A stretch of 64,000 nt of DNA from Parvularcula sp. LCG005 (GTDB lineage: Bacteria; Pseudomonadota; Alphaproteobacteria; Caulobacterales; Parvularculaceae): positions 2,495,001 through 2,559,000 of the forward strand of contig NZ_CP136758.1 in the NCBI RefSeq assembly GCF_032930845.1, in the 5' to 3' direction. The notes under the pieces are model-generated. The model made no database searches. It worked only from the letters and a program-made list of their open reading frames with translations, and had not been told where the DNA came from. A program made the position numbers and the translations under genes. Below are positions 43,177 to 52,353 of the stretch, one piece after another. How positions within the stretch are numbered: the stretch's first letter is position 1; each line of letters opens with the position of its first letter.

Positions 43177-43896
43177 TCAAAGGGACGAAACCGCCGAGAA
43201 ACTCGTCACGTCGGTCTTGATCCGGTCACCTGTCATTTCCTCACCTGTTAGCGAGAAATGGACGCGTTCCGCAATATTGGTAGCGTGATCGCCAATGCGT
43301 TCAAAGTTCTTGGCGATAAAGACGAGGTGGGTACCAAGAAGGACGCCCGCCTGCTGCGCCCCCATCGTCTCCAGAAGCTCACGGAAGATAGAATTATACA
43401 GCTCGTCGATCTGCCCATCCGCATCCCGAACAGCCAGCGCAGCCTTTGCATTACCCTTGAACAGGGCGTCGAGGGACTCGCTGAACTGGGTCAGGGCGCG
43501 GCGACCCATCCGCGCAACGACGGGGACCACCTTCACCGTGTCGCCCACGCGGCCGACATCATTCAGCACCAGTGTACGCCGGGCGATATTCTTGGCCAAG
43601 TCGCCAACCCTTTCCATCTCTGCGGCGATGCGCAGGGCGGTCAGGGAGCGCCGCAGGGCTGCACCGGTGGGATGGCGATCTTCAAATATGGCCAGGACCT
43701 GGCGTTCGATATCGCGCTCATGCTCGTCGACGGCGCGATCACGCGCCACCACTTCCGCCGCAAGCGCGGAGTCGCGCCGCTCGAAGGCCTCGATCGAATC
43801 GGCCAATTGCTGCTCGACCACGCCACCCATAGTTGCAAGCGCGATGTCCACCTTTTCAAGGCGGCCGGTCACAGATCTGATCAAACCGAACGGCAT
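43177..43896 (-). CDS. phoU: Phosphate signalling protein PhoU
   Basis: 239 residues made of two three-helix repeats with the PhoU motif ERVGDLAKNIARR in the first and FERIGDHATNIAERV in the second. PhoU keeps PhoR in its inactive state through the Pst transporter when phosphate is plentiful. The GGAGGAG site before the ATG is strong. An inverted repeat with CTGTCAC/GTGACAG arms lies 14-44 bases upstream. Confidence 0.95.
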   Translation of the reverse strand: MPFGLIRSVTGRLEKVDIALATMGGVVEQQLADSIEAFERRDSALAAEVVARDRAVDEHERDIERQVLAIFEDRHPTGAALRRSLTALRIAAEMERVGDLAKNIARRTLVLNDVGRVGDTVKVVPVVARMGRRALTQFSESLDALFKGNAKAALAVRDADGQIDELYNSIFRELLETMGAQQAGVLLGTHLVFIAKNFERIGDHATNIAERVHFSLTGEEMTGDRIKTDVTSFSAVSSL

Positions 43897-43909
43897 AACG
43901 TCTCCTCCG

Positions 43910-43940
43910 ATCTGTCACCTGAATGATTTGTGTGACAGAT
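43910..43940. promoter_or_regulatory. Inverted repeat upstream of phoU, possible Pho-type site
   Basis: ATCTGTCAC (43910-43918) and GTGACAGAT (43932-43940) form a perfect nine-base inverted repeat with a 13-base spacer. CTGTCAC resembles a PhoB half-site (CTGTCAT/C), but PhoB boxes are usually direct repeats 11 bases apart, so the inverted arrangement is unusual. Confidence 0.45.
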
Positions 43941-44027
43941 TCTTGTCGGCAGCCGTCCTCTTGCCAAAAATATCGTTTTGGCAGCGGAAGCAGTCGGCAA
44001 GACAACAGGGAAGTCACCTTAGGCGCG

Positions 44028-45446
44028 CTAGGTGCGCTCGTCCAGTTGCGGGGTAGAGCGGGTTCGTCTCGTCCAGGCGGCAGGCCCGAGGAAAAGACAA
44101 GTGAACACAGTGCCTTCTCCCTCTCGCGTCTCGATCTGGAGGGATGCACGGTGCCGCTGGAGGATGTGCTTGACGATCGCAAGCCCAAGTCCCGTTCCGC
44201 CCTTGGCCTTACTCAACTCCGGGTTGACCCGATAGAAGCGCTCAGTCAGGCGCGGCAGATCTCCCCGAGAGATGCCTGGCCCGGTATCGCGGATCTGAAC
44301 CCAGACAATCTCCTGCTCGCCTATGCCGGCTCGGGCCGCCACATGGGAGCTCGTTTCCCCTGCCCGATAGGCCTCAGGCATCTCAGGCGGAATGCCGCGC
44401 CCCAGAGCGAGCACCACGCTATTGTGATCGCGGTCGGGCTGGATGCCATATTTCAGCGCGTTGTCGCACAGATTGAGGATCAGCCGGAAAAGCTCGCTGG
44501 CATCGCCAATGATGATGGCATCCGATGCCTCGGCTGGCGGTAGCACCTTGATCTCAACGCCTTCCTTGGCGGCGAGCGGCAGGAGGTTCTCCTGCACTGA
44601 CTCAACGATCGTTACGAGATTGACCTGGTCAGAGGGCGGTTTTGCCTCGTTTATTTCGATCGCGGACAGCCCGATCAGATCCTCGACCAGCCGCAGCATG
44701 CGCTCGACCTGGCTCGCCATGACCTTGAGGAACCGCTCACGCGCCTCGGGGTCGTCCTTGGCGTGCCCCTGCAGCGTCTCAATGAAACCGGACATCGACG
44801 CGAGGGGCGTGCGCAATTCATGGCTGGCATTGGCAACGAAGTCCGTCCGCATCCGCTCGAGCTTTTTCTGGGCGGTCCGGTCCCGCAACATGATGATTGT
44901 CCCGCGGCCGCTCGAATGCCGCGAGCCAGCGATCGGCGCGGCATAAAATAGGAGTGTGCGTTCCGGCACGGTGTTGGTCGTGAACTCGACTTCACAGGGC
45001 TTGCCGGTGTGGTGGGCGTCCCGCAGGCAGTCATGGGCGCGCGGGGAACGGATGAGGCCAGAGATGTGATATCCGGTCACGTCCTCGGTAAAATGGCGGT
45101 GGGCCGCCGCGTTTGCTGTTTCCACCTGCCCCTCATGGGTCAGCAGAAGCACTGGCTGCGGAAACGTGTCGATGAGCACACGCAAGCGTTTCAGCGCTGC
45201 GACCTCTTCCTCGCTGAAATCGAGGCCGGGCCGCACCGTCTGGGCATCGCGAAGGGCGAAATAGCGCACGCCTAGCGCGCCGAGAAACAAGATACAGATG
45301 ATACTGATCGGCGCAGGGCCGGCGCCTGACAACATCAGCCCACTGATGATAGACATCAGACCGACGGCCGCGCAAAAGGCAAAATCGCCGACGCGGCTCC
45401 GTTCGACCGGCGGTGCATCCCCCTGTTGCTGTTTCGGCGTCGCCAA
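44028..45446 (-). CDS. phoR: Phosphate regulon sensor histidine kinase PhoR-type
   Basis: 472 residues. Two N-terminal membrane helices, then a PAS-like domain (about residues 90-200), the DHp helix with phosphoacceptor NASHELRTPLASMSGFIETL, and the ATPase with LCDNALKYG, DTGPGI and GGTGLGLAIVKHI. It phosphorylates PhoB. Its position two genes upstream of phoB and the PAS domain support PhoR over other kinases. No pstSCAB genes lie between phoR and phoU. Confidence 0.92.
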   Translation of the reverse strand: MATPKQQQGDAPPVERSRVGDFAFCAAVGLMSIISGLMLSGAGPAPISIICILFLGALGVRYFALRDAQTVRPGLDFSEEEVAALKRLRVLIDTFPQPVLLLTHEGQVETANAAAHRHFTEDVTGYHISGLIRSPRAHDCLRDAHHTGKPCEVEFTTNTVPERTLLFYAAPIAGSRHSSGRGTIIMLRDRTAQKKLERMRTDFVANASHELRTPLASMSGFIETLQGHAKDDPEARERFLKVMASQVERMLRLVEDLIGLSAIEINEAKPPSDQVNLVTIVESVQENLLPLAAKEGVEIKVLPPAEASDAIIIGDASELFRLILNLCDNALKYGIQPDRDHNSVVLALGRGIPPEMPEAYRAGETSSHVAARAGIGEQEIVWVQIRDTGPGISRGDLPRLTERFYRVNPELSKAKGGTGLGLAIVKHILQRHRASLQIETREGEGTVFTCLFLGPAAWTRRTRSTPQLDERT

Positions 45447-45559
45447 GGCACATCCCTTTCGTCAAAGAAAACCGCCAGAGACCGGCGTTCCCCGTTTGCC
45501 AAACGAGCAATCACGCTTAAAGGGTCTCTCAAGCATCGCAAACCCAGAAAGGCCGAACG

Positions 45560-46990
45560 ATGTCAGCGTCTCGCCATGTCACTACCAAAATTCTCGCCAC
45601 CATGGGCCCAGCCAGCGAGTCGGTTCACCGCGCCCGCGCGCTGGTCCAGGCTGGTGTATCCGCCTTCCGCATGAACTTCAGTCACGGCAGCCACGAAGAG
45701 CATGCCGTCCGGTTCAATACGGTACGCGAAGTCGCCAAGGACCTTGGCCGCCATGTCCCCATCATTGCCGACATGCAGGGGCCCAAGCTCCGCTGCGGCA
45801 GGATCGCTGGCGGCTCGATGCAGCTGAATTTCGGCGATCGCGTGGAAGCCATCCTTGGTGAAACCGCCCCCGAGGGCGTGATCCCGATCCCGCACGAAGA
45901 GCTGTTCGAGGCACTGAAGGCTGACGACGTCGTGATGCTCGATGATGGTTTCTTGCGCCTTTCCGTCATTGAGGCGGGCGAGAAGCGGATCGAGTTCAAG
46001 GTCGAAGTCCCCGGCAAGCTGACCGATCGCAAAGGCATCAACATTCCCGGTCGCAAACTGCGCATCGACGCGCTGACCGAGAAGGACAAAGCCGATCTGG
46101 CGTTCGCGCTTGAACAAAATACCGACTACATCGCCCTGAGCTTCGTGCAGACCGCTGAGGACGTTCATAACGCCCGCAAGCTGATCGGCGACCGCGCGCG
46201 GATCATCTCCAAGATCGAAAAGCCAAGCGCGCTCGACGAACTGGACGCGATTGTTGCCGCGTCGGACGGTGTCATGGTCGCCCGCGGCGATCTGGGTGTG
46301 GAACTGCCGCTTGAGATGGTGCCGCCTGCCCAGCGCCGGATCATCCGCACCGCCCGCGCGCAGGGCAAGCTGTGCATTGTGGCCACCCAGATGTTGCAGT
46401 CCATGATCGACAGCCCGACGCCCACACGCGCCGAAGCGTCTGATACGGCCACCGCCGTCTATTATGGCGCCGATGCCGTCATGCTGAGCGCCGAAAGCGC
46501 CGTCGGCCGTCACCCGGAGGCTGCCGTGGCGATCATGGCACGGATCATTCGGGCGGCCAGTAGCGATCCGTCCTATTTTGAAGACATGGATCTCCTCGAC
46601 CTCGACGGCGACGATCATTCCGTGCCGCAGGCTTTGGCGACCGCCGCCAGCTTTGCCGCCGACGTCACGAAGGCGTCCGCCATCGTGGCCTCGACCAATT
46701 CAGGCAGCACTGCCTACACGATCTCGCAGCACCGTCCGATCATGCCGATCGTGGCGGTGACCCCGAATGACAAAACCGCGCGTCAGCTCGGCCTTGCATG
46801 GGGCGTGGAGCCGATCCTGATTGATCACCAGGACGACTTCGAAAGCATGAGCCGCACGGCCGTTCAGACCTGCCGTGAACGGATGAATCTGGAAGCAGAT
46901 GATCACATCGTTCTGCTGGCTGGTATTCCGACCGGTCGCACGGGCGGCACCAACACGCTGAAAATCATCCGCGTCGGAGATGCCTCATGA
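45560..46990 (+). CDS. pyk: Pyruvate kinase
   Basis: 476 residues with the Pyk motifs: RMNFSHGSHEEH, IADMQGPKLRCG, IISKIEKPSALDELDAIVAASDGVMVARGDLGVELP and ATQMLQSMI. It converts phosphoenolpyruvate and ADP to pyruvate and ATP. AAAGG precedes the ATG. The stop overlaps the eda start by four bases, tying the Entner-Doudoroff aldolase to pyruvate production. Confidence 0.95.
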   Translation: MSASRHVTTKILATMGPASESVHRARALVQAGVSAFRMNFSHGSHEEHAVRFNTVREVAKDLGRHVPIIADMQGPKLRCGRIAGGSMQLNFGDRVEAILGETAPEGVIPIPHEELFEALKADDVVMLDDGFLRLSVIEAGEKRIEFKVEVPGKLTDRKGINIPGRKLRIDALTEKDKADLAFALEQNTDYIALSFVQTAEDVHNARKLIGDRARIISKIEKPSALDELDAIVAASDGVMVARGDLGVELPLEMVPPAQRRIIRTARAQGKLCIVATQMLQSMIDSPTPTRAEASDTATAVYYGADAVMLSAESAVGRHPEAAVAIMARIIRAASSDPSYFEDMDLLDLDGDDHSVPQALATAASFAADVTKASAIVASTNSGSTAYTISQHRPIMPIVAVTPNDKTARQLGLAWGVEPILIDHQDDFESMSRTAVQTCRERMNLEADDHIVLLAGIPTGRTGGTNTLKIIRVGDAS

Positions 46991-47628
46991 CGAACCGCCA
47001 GGCCACCGCCATTGATCGGGTGCTGGCAGGCGTCCGCGTCATGCCGGTCGTCGTGATTCACGACGCCGATCATGCCCTCCCCTTGGCCGATGCCCTGCTG
47101 GAAGGCGGGATCAAGGCCATGGAGGTCACCCTGCGAACCGACGCTGCCATTGATGCGGTAGCGCGGATTGCCAAGGACCGGCCCGAAATGACCATCGGTA
47201 CCGGGACAATCATCTCTCCCGATGATCTGGCCCGGTCGATGGATGCCGGCGCCGTGTTTGGCGTCAGCCCCGGCCTGACCGACATGCTGGCCAAGGCGGC
47301 TGCACTGCACTTCGATGACTGTCCGCTGCTGCCCGGCACCGCCACGGCGTCAGATGTCATGCGGGCGCTCGAATATGGATTTGAACGGCTGAAATTCTTC
47401 CCCGCAGAGGCCGCCGGCGGCGTGCCGATGCTGAAGTCCTTGGGCGGTCCACTGCTCGCGCCAAAGTTCTGTCCGACAGGCGGGCTGACGCCTGAGAACG
47501 CAGGGAAGTACCTGTCGCTCTCCAACGTCTTCTGCGCCGGTGGATCCTGGCTGACGCCTGCCGACAAGATGAAGGCGGGCGACTGGGCGGGGATCACCGC
47601 CATTGCCAAGGATGCGGCTGCACTTTAG
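46987..47628 (+). CDS. eda: KDPG/KHG aldolase
   Basis: 213 residues, a TIM-barrel class I aldolase. The Schiff-base lysine is in RLKFFPAEAAGG; EVTLRTDAA and IGTGTI are the other family motifs, and CPTGGLTPENAG the phosphate loop. It cleaves 2-keto-3-deoxy-6-phosphogluconate to pyruvate and glyceraldehyde-3-phosphate, the last Entner-Doudoroff step. Translated together with pyk; a bidirectional terminator follows. Confidence 0.94.
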   Translation: MTNRQATAIDRVLAGVRVMPVVVIHDADHALPLADALLEGGIKAMEVTLRTDAAIDAVARIAKDRPEMTIGTGTIISPDDLARSMDAGAVFGVSPGLTDMLAKAAALHFDDCPLLPGTATASDVMRALEYGFERLKFFPAEAAGGVPMLKSLGGPLLAPKFCPTGGLTPENAGKYLSLSNVFCAGGSWLTPADKMKAGDWAGITAIAKDAAAL

Positions 47629-47645
47629 CGCACCGCGCCGAATAC

Positions 47646-47684
47646 AAAAAAGGCCGGAAGCGATATCCGCTTCCGGCCTTTTTT
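47646..47684. terminator. Bidirectional intrinsic terminator between eda and trpS
   Basis: An 11-base perfect stem (GGCCGGAAGCG with CGCTTCCGGCC, five-base loop) flanked by A6 and T6, suited to both converging transcripts. Confidence 0.93.
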
Positions 47685-47699
47685 ATTTCTCATCCGTCC

Positions 47700-48713
47700 T
47701 CAGACGATGAACCCGACCCGTTCCTTGACCTCTCGCATGATCGGTTCGGCGATAACACGGGCCTTTTCGGCGCCCGTTCGCAGAATGCCCTCGAGATAGG
47801 CCTCGTCCCCCCGCAGGCGACGCATTTCCTCGGTCAACGGTGCAAGCTTCGCGACCGCCAGATCCGCCAGTGCAGGCTTGAACTTGCCAAACCCCTCGCC
47901 GCCGAATTCCGCGAGAACAGCTTCGTCGGTCATGCCGGCAAGCGCCGCATAAATCCCGACGAGATTTTTGGCCTCGGGCCGATCCTCAAGGCCGTCCATT
48001 TCGGTCGGCAGCGGTTCGGGGTCCGTCTTCGCTTTCTTGATCTTCTTCGCAATCGTGTCGGCATCATCGGTCAACACGATGCGCGACAGATCCGATGGAT
48101 CGGATTTGGACATTTTCGATGTTCCGTCCCTCAGGGACATGATGCGCGCACCCGGCCCCTTGATGAGCGGCTCGGGCAGCGGGAAGAAATCCTCATCCCC
48201 AAACTCGTTATTGAACTTGGTCGCGATGTCGCGCGCCAGCTCCAGATGCTGTTTCTGGTCCTCGCCCACCGGCACATGGGTCGCGCGGTAAAGGAGAATG
48301 TCGGCGGCCATCAGGTTCGGATAGACGAACAGACCGACCGAGGCGCGTTCCTTGTCCTTGCCGGCCTTGTCCTTGAACTGGGTCATCCGGTTCAGCCAGC
48401 CCATGCGTGCGACACAGTTGAAGACCCACGCCAGCTCAGCATGGCCGCTGACGGCTGACTGCTGGAAAATGATGGCCTTATCCGGATCGATCCCTGCCGC
48501 CACATAAGCAGCGGCGATTTCCAGGGTCTGGTCCCGCAATTGCTTGGGGTCCTGCCACACCGTGATCGCGTGCATGTCGACGATACAGTAAATCGACTCC
48601 ATCTCATGCTGCATGTCCACGAATTTGCGGATGGCGCCGAGATAATTGCCGAGGTGGAGGTTGCCCGTGGGCTGCACGCCTGAAAAGACGCGCTGTGCAT
48701 GTGTCTTGGTCAT
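47700..48713 (-). CDS. trpS: Tryptophanyl-tRNA synthetase
   Basis: 337 residues, class I synthetase. [17 protein letters not shown] carries the HIGH-like element, [12 protein letters not shown] the KMSKS loop, and [16 protein letters not shown] is the Trp-binding region. Length is standard. It charges tRNA-Trp. It may share a transcript with the upstream TetR gene, 40 bases away. Confidence 0.96.
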   Translation of the reverse strand: MTKTHAQRVFSGVQPTGNLHLGNYLGAIRKFVDMQHEMESIYCIVDMHAITVWQDPKQLRDQTLEIAAAYVAAGIDPDKAIIFQQSAVSGHAELAWVFNCVARMGWLNRMTQFKDKAGKDKERASVGLFVYPNLMAADILLYRATHVPVGEDQKQHLELARDIATKFNNEFGDEDFFPLPEPLIKGPGARIMSLRDGTSKMSKSDPSDLSRIVLTDDADTIAKKIKKAKTDPEPLPTEMDGLEDRPEAKNLVGIYAALAGMTDEAVLAEFGGEGFGKFKPALADLAVAKLAPLTEEMRRLRGDEAYLEGILRTGAEKARVIAEPIMREVKERVGFIV

Positions 48714-48753
48714 GGGCGCCCCAATAGCGCCAGATCGTGCCGGGGGCTAGCCG

Positions 48754-49371
48754 TCAAACGTGCTGGTTGGCCATCGCGGGATGACTGCCGACAATGGCTG
48801 CCACCTTTTCCCAAACAATGTCGGCAAACTCGTCGACAGGGGGACGGGGTTCGGTGTTCAGCGTGACGGCGATGACCTGACGAAAGGCGCCGACCATCAG
48901 CGCGGCGGCGAGATTGGTATCGAGATCGGCAGAAAGATGCTTTGACTCCTGCCCCTCGCGAATCAACTCGGCGACGAGCGCCATCAGGGTCTCTCCCCGC
49001 TGGCGGTCGATATTGAGGACCTCGCCATTCCCCGACAGTTTGGAGAGCATGATCGGCGCAAGCGGTTCGCCGTACAGATATTCCATCAGCAGATGCACGC
49101 GGCGGCGGCCCTGCTCGTACCAGTCGCATTCGTCAAACCGCATCTCGGCAATTTTCATGTAGCGGTCGTAGAAATCTGTCACGATCGCTGAGATCAGCCC
49201 GGCCTTCGATCCGAAATAATGATAGGCCAGGCCCATGGAAACGCTGGCGCGGTCAGCCACGTCGGCCATCTCGATGGAGCCGTCGCCCTCAATAATCGCA
49301 CTGATAGCGGCCTGCAAAATTCTCGAGCGAGCATCACGCGGTGCGTCTTGCGAAATGGCTTCAGTCATCAT
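48754..49371 (-). CDS. TetR/AcrR family transcriptional regulator
   Basis: 205 residues. The N-terminal helix-turn-helix reads DARSRILQAAISAI, VADRASVSMGLAYHYFGSKAGLI; the C-terminal ligand domain has no named family. The DNA-binding part and the SVSMGLAYHYFGSK segment resemble BetI-type regulators, but no choline genes are adjacent. Two palindromes lie in the upstream gap (49402-49411 and 49473-49486), the first 31 bases before the start. Confidence 0.88.
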   Translation of the reverse strand: MMTEAISQDAPRDARSRILQAAISAIIEGDGSIEMADVADRASVSMGLAYHYFGSKAGLISAIVTDFYDRYMKIAEMRFDECDWYEQGRRRVHLLMEYLYGEPLAPIMLSKLSGNGEVLNIDRQRGETLMALVAELIREGQESKHLSADLDTNLAAALMVGAFRQVIAVTLNTEPRPPVDEFADIVWEKVAAIVGSHPAMANQHV

Positions 49372-49401
49372 CCATGGACAAACTATTGCTGATAAAATTG
49401 G

Positions 49402-49411
49402 CTCTATAGAG
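49402..49411. promoter_or_regulatory. 10-base palindrome upstream of the TetR gene
   Basis: CTCTATAGAG is perfectly palindromic and lies 31 bases upstream of the regulator start, a usual place for an autoregulatory operator. Confidence 0.35.
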
Positions 49412-49472
49412 TTACACGCGTTTGTACAGGTTCAGTCAATATGCATGATAATTAACAGTGAATACTAGATTG

Positions 49473-49486
49473 AATTGAACTCAATT
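49473..49486. promoter_or_regulatory. AATTGA-AC-TCAATT palindrome
   Basis: Six-base arms around a two-base centre. It lies between the TetR gene and the 3' end of the M23 gene, about 100 bases upstream of the TetR start, in an AT-rich stretch. Confidence 0.3.
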
Positions 49487-49507
49487 ATATCTGTTTCGGT
49501 ACCGGTT

Positions 49508-49990
49508 TCATTTAACCTTGAATGTCGCCAGCATACCTAAGGGATCAAGCGGTTGCCCCTGATCGCGCACTTCAAAATGAAGATGCGCAGACTTAGCGTT
49601 TCCACTGGACCCGACAAAGCCAATGGTTTCGCCCTGCCGGATGACCTGGCCTTCCTTCACGCGAATTCGGGAGAGGTGGGCGTAATAGGTGGTCACGCCC
49701 TGGCCGTGATTGAGAATCACCAATCGGCCAAAACCGCGCTGTCGACCGGCAAACTGCACGGTAGCGACCTGTACCGCAGCAACGGGCGTACCGTGGTCGG
49801 CGCGCAGGTCGATGCCATAATGGGGACGCCGGCCGCGCTGGCCGAAATTGGATGTGATCACCATGTCGTCGAGCGGCGAGATGAAGGGACCGACAGGACC
49901 GGTCGGCATTTTCGGCGAAGACGCGCAGGCAGACAGGACCGCGCTAAAGGCGATGACGATCAACGGCCTAATCGAAATAATATTTCCCAT
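49508..49990 (-). CDS. M23 (LytM) family lipoprotein peptidase
   Basis: 160 residues from the ATG at 49990. A lipoprotein signal (IRPLIVIAFSAVLSAC) precedes a LytM domain with HYGIDLRADHGTP (first zinc His and Asp) and the closing HLHFEVRDQG. All zinc ligands appear present, so it may be an active murein endopeptidase. It starts inside the wzc-like gene (23-base overlap) and ends the export operon, which suggests local wall opening or murein attachment for polysaccharide export. Confidence 0.87.
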   Translation of the reverse strand: MGNIISIRPLIVIAFSAVLSACASSPKMPTGPVGPFISPLDDMVITSNFGQRGRRPHYGIDLRADHGTPVAAVQVATVQFAGRQRGFGRLVILNHGQGVTTYYAHLSRIRVKEGQVIRQGETIGFVGSSGNAKSAHLHFEVRDQGQPLDPLGMLATFKVK

Positions 49991-52166
49991 GCTGCGCGTA
50001 GTACTTGTAGCTGCCTTCGTATCCATAGCCGCCCTGCGCCCGCATATCCACCTGGGTCAGGACCGTGCCCGCCAGCGGGGTTTTCAGGCTGCCCAGAATC
50101 TTCCGGGCGGATTTCGCCAAAGTGACAGGCGTTGATTTCCACCGCACACAGAAGACTGCCCGGTCAGCTGCATCCACAACCATGCGGCTGTCCGCCACCG
50201 CGGTCAGCGGCGCCGTATCCAGAATGATCGCATCATATTGTTCACGCAGCCGGTCCAGCAGCGCGGCGAATCGCCCGCCACCAAACAGGTCACCCGTACC
50301 GGAACGATCCTCGGAAACCGGCAGAATATCAAGATCGGTCCTGTCATCTTTTCGAACAGCGGCGCTGATCGGTACCGTACCGGAGAGGACCTCAGCCAGC
50401 CCACGCGGCGCCTGCTCATCGCTCCATGGCAGCATGGCCGACAGGGCCCGCCGGCGAAGGTCGCAGTCGATCACGATGACACGATCCCCGGAGAGAGCCG
50501 CAATCCGCCCCAGACAGAGCGCAGAGACCGTCTTGCCTTCCCCGGACACCGCGGATGTCACCGCCACGATGACAGACTTCGCCGCATCGTCGGACTGCAG
50601 CGTCAACGCACTGCGCAGCGTCCGATAGCTTTCCGCATAGGCGGAGAGCGGCTTCTCCACCAGATAATCCTGAGGCGAACGAATGGAACCAGTGAGCTTG
50701 GCTGGCTCCAGTTGCGGTACGAGTGCAATCATCTGGGTATTCAGGGCACGCTCGACATCATCTGCAGTCCGGAGACCCGTATCAAAAACTTCTGCAATAA
50801 CAATGACGAGCCCGCCGAGGGCTGAGCCGAGAACGAGACCCAGCAGGATATTCAACTTCTTGTTGGGAAATGATGGCGCGCGCGGCAGCGTTGCCTGGTC
50901 CGCGACCCGGGCATCGGCTTCGGCCAGATTCTCGAACAGTCGTACCTGTTGGGAGCGCTCCAGCAACTGCTCATAGCCGCGCCGACTGACCTCGACCTCG
51001 CGCTCAAGCTCACGCAAGCGGACCAGCGCCTGATTGTCTGTCGACAGTCCTTCGCGCAGTTCATTGATGCTGGTGCGCAATGACCGCACGCGCTGGCGCG
51101 CCACATCCACATCATTCTGCAGACGGCTGACGATCCGGTCCATTTCTTCCTGAATCTGGCGTTCGATATCTGCCTCTTCCGACTGCAGATTGTCCATCAG
51201 CGGGTGCTTGGGCCCGTAGCGGGTCTCAAGGTCCGCACGCCGCCGCGCAAGGTCCGCCTGTTTGGAGCGCAGCGTGGAAATGACGGGGGACGCCAGCACA
51301 TCGGAGATGGCATCGGCCCCGGCACCGAGCGACAGCCGCCGATTGACGGTGGTCAGCTTCGCCTGCTTCTCGGCAAGATCAGCGTCCTGAATGATCATTT
51401 CAGCCTGCAAGTCGGCGATCTGCTGCTCTGACAGCAGGCTGCCTTCTGCTGACAAAAGGCCGTTCTCCACCTTGTAGCGTTCAACCGCGTCCTCTGCGAC
51501 GCGCAAGTTTTTGCGCGTGTTTTCGACAGCGTCGAAAAGCGAATCCTGCACCAGCGTATAGGTCTCGAATTTCTGGTTCAGCTGATCGAGAATGTACTGA
51601 TCTGCATAGGCATTTGCGATCTGCGCGGCGAGTTCAGGATCACGGCTCGTTGCGCGAATTGCGATAGCGTAAGTGATGCCGGCGCGTTCCGCTTCGACGG
51701 CCTGGGCGACAAGGGCGTGGGTCTGTTCACGGATGATCCGTTCGTTGACGTCCTCATCGCGGTCCAGCTGGGCAGGCGCGAAGAGAGCCGCCAGGCCACG
51801 GCGCTCCCGAATATAGGGATTGAATTCTGGCACGGCGTAAAGATTGAGCTTTTCGGCAACCTGCGCCGCCATGCTCTGGCTCATGATCAGCTGAACTTCC
51901 GTATCCACCACCGCGGCATCCGGTGACACGCCGGAAATGATCGCTGAAACATCGAGCGCGCGGGTCTCGGATTTGTTCAGGACAACCCGCGCCTCCGCCG
52001 TGTAGCGAGGCGTCTGCTGAAACGTGATGATCGTGACGAGGGCCAGAACGGTAATGGCCGTCGCGCAGAACAGCCTGAACCGCCGCCGGAACATGGCCCA
52101 GAGACCGGGCAGGTCGAGCAGCCCGTTGGCAGGGATCAAAGAAGGCTCGCTGGCTGGCAGTGTCAT
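49968..52166 (-). CDS. Polysaccharide co-polymerase/tyrosine autokinase (Wzc/ExoP-like)
   Basis: 732 residues from the ATG at 52166; a GTG at 52184 is possible. Membrane helices flank a periplasmic region with long coiled coils. The cytoplasmic BY-kinase has Walker A TSAVSGEGKT, Walker A' VIVIDCDLRR and Walker B ILDTAPLTAVAD. The C-terminal tail is tyrosine-rich (YGYEGSYKYYAQHGKYYFD), the autophosphorylation cluster. Such proteins control chain length and export of capsule or exopolysaccharide. Downstream of the barrel and OPX genes. Confidence 0.92.
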   Translation of the reverse strand: MTLPASEPSLIPANGLLDLPGLWAMFRRRFRLFCATAITVLALVTIITFQQTPRYTAEARVVLNKSETRALDVSAIISGVSPDAAVVDTEVQLIMSQSMAAQVAEKLNLYAVPEFNPYIRERRGLAALFAPAQLDRDEDVNERIIREQTHALVAQAVEAERAGITYAIAIRATSRDPELAAQIANAYADQYILDQLNQKFETYTLVQDSLFDAVENTRKNLRVAEDAVERYKVENGLLSAEGSLLSEQQIADLQAEMIIQDADLAEKQAKLTTVNRRLSLGAGADAISDVLASPVISTLRSKQADLARRRADLETRYGPKHPLMDNLQSEEADIERQIQEEMDRIVSRLQNDVDVARQRVRSLRTSINELREGLSTDNQALVRLRELEREVEVSRRGYEQLLERSQQVRLFENLAEADARVADQATLPRAPSFPNKKLNILLGLVLGSALGGLVIVIAEVFDTGLRTADDVERALNTQMIALVPQLEPAKLTGSIRSPQDYLVEKPLSAYAESYRTLRSALTLQSDDAAKSVIVAVTSAVSGEGKTVSALCLGRIAALSGDRVIVIDCDLRRRALSAMLPWSDEQAPRGLAEVLSGTVPISAAVRKDDRTDLDILPVSEDRSGTGDLFGGGRFAALLDRLREQYDAIILDTAPLTAVADSRMVVDAADRAVFCVRWKSTPVTLAKSARKILGSLKTPLAGTVLTQVDMRAQGGYGYEGSYKYYAQHGKYYFD

Positions 52167-52353
52167 ATCGCTAATCTTTTTCACCCAAGCGCCCCATAGG
52201 TGGGGATCGCGGTCGCATTCCGTCCCGAAAATCGCAAAGTGTGCCAAGTCTAGCCCGGCAAACACGCCAAACTGGCGTTAATGCCCGGCAAGGCTGTAGC
52301 GATCCTCTCCAGGAATATTGCGAAGTCTGTGCCACCTTAACGGGTGGACGCTA

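Noticed and set aside
45563-46618. Long minus-strand frame opposite pyk
   Set aside because: It is antisense to a certain gene, and its composition is that of a shadow frame.
49440-49460. CtrA-type sites (TTAA-N7-TTAA)
   Set aside because: Several single TTAAC half-sites occur in gaps (for example near 49450 and 19600), but no pair with correct spacing was seen.
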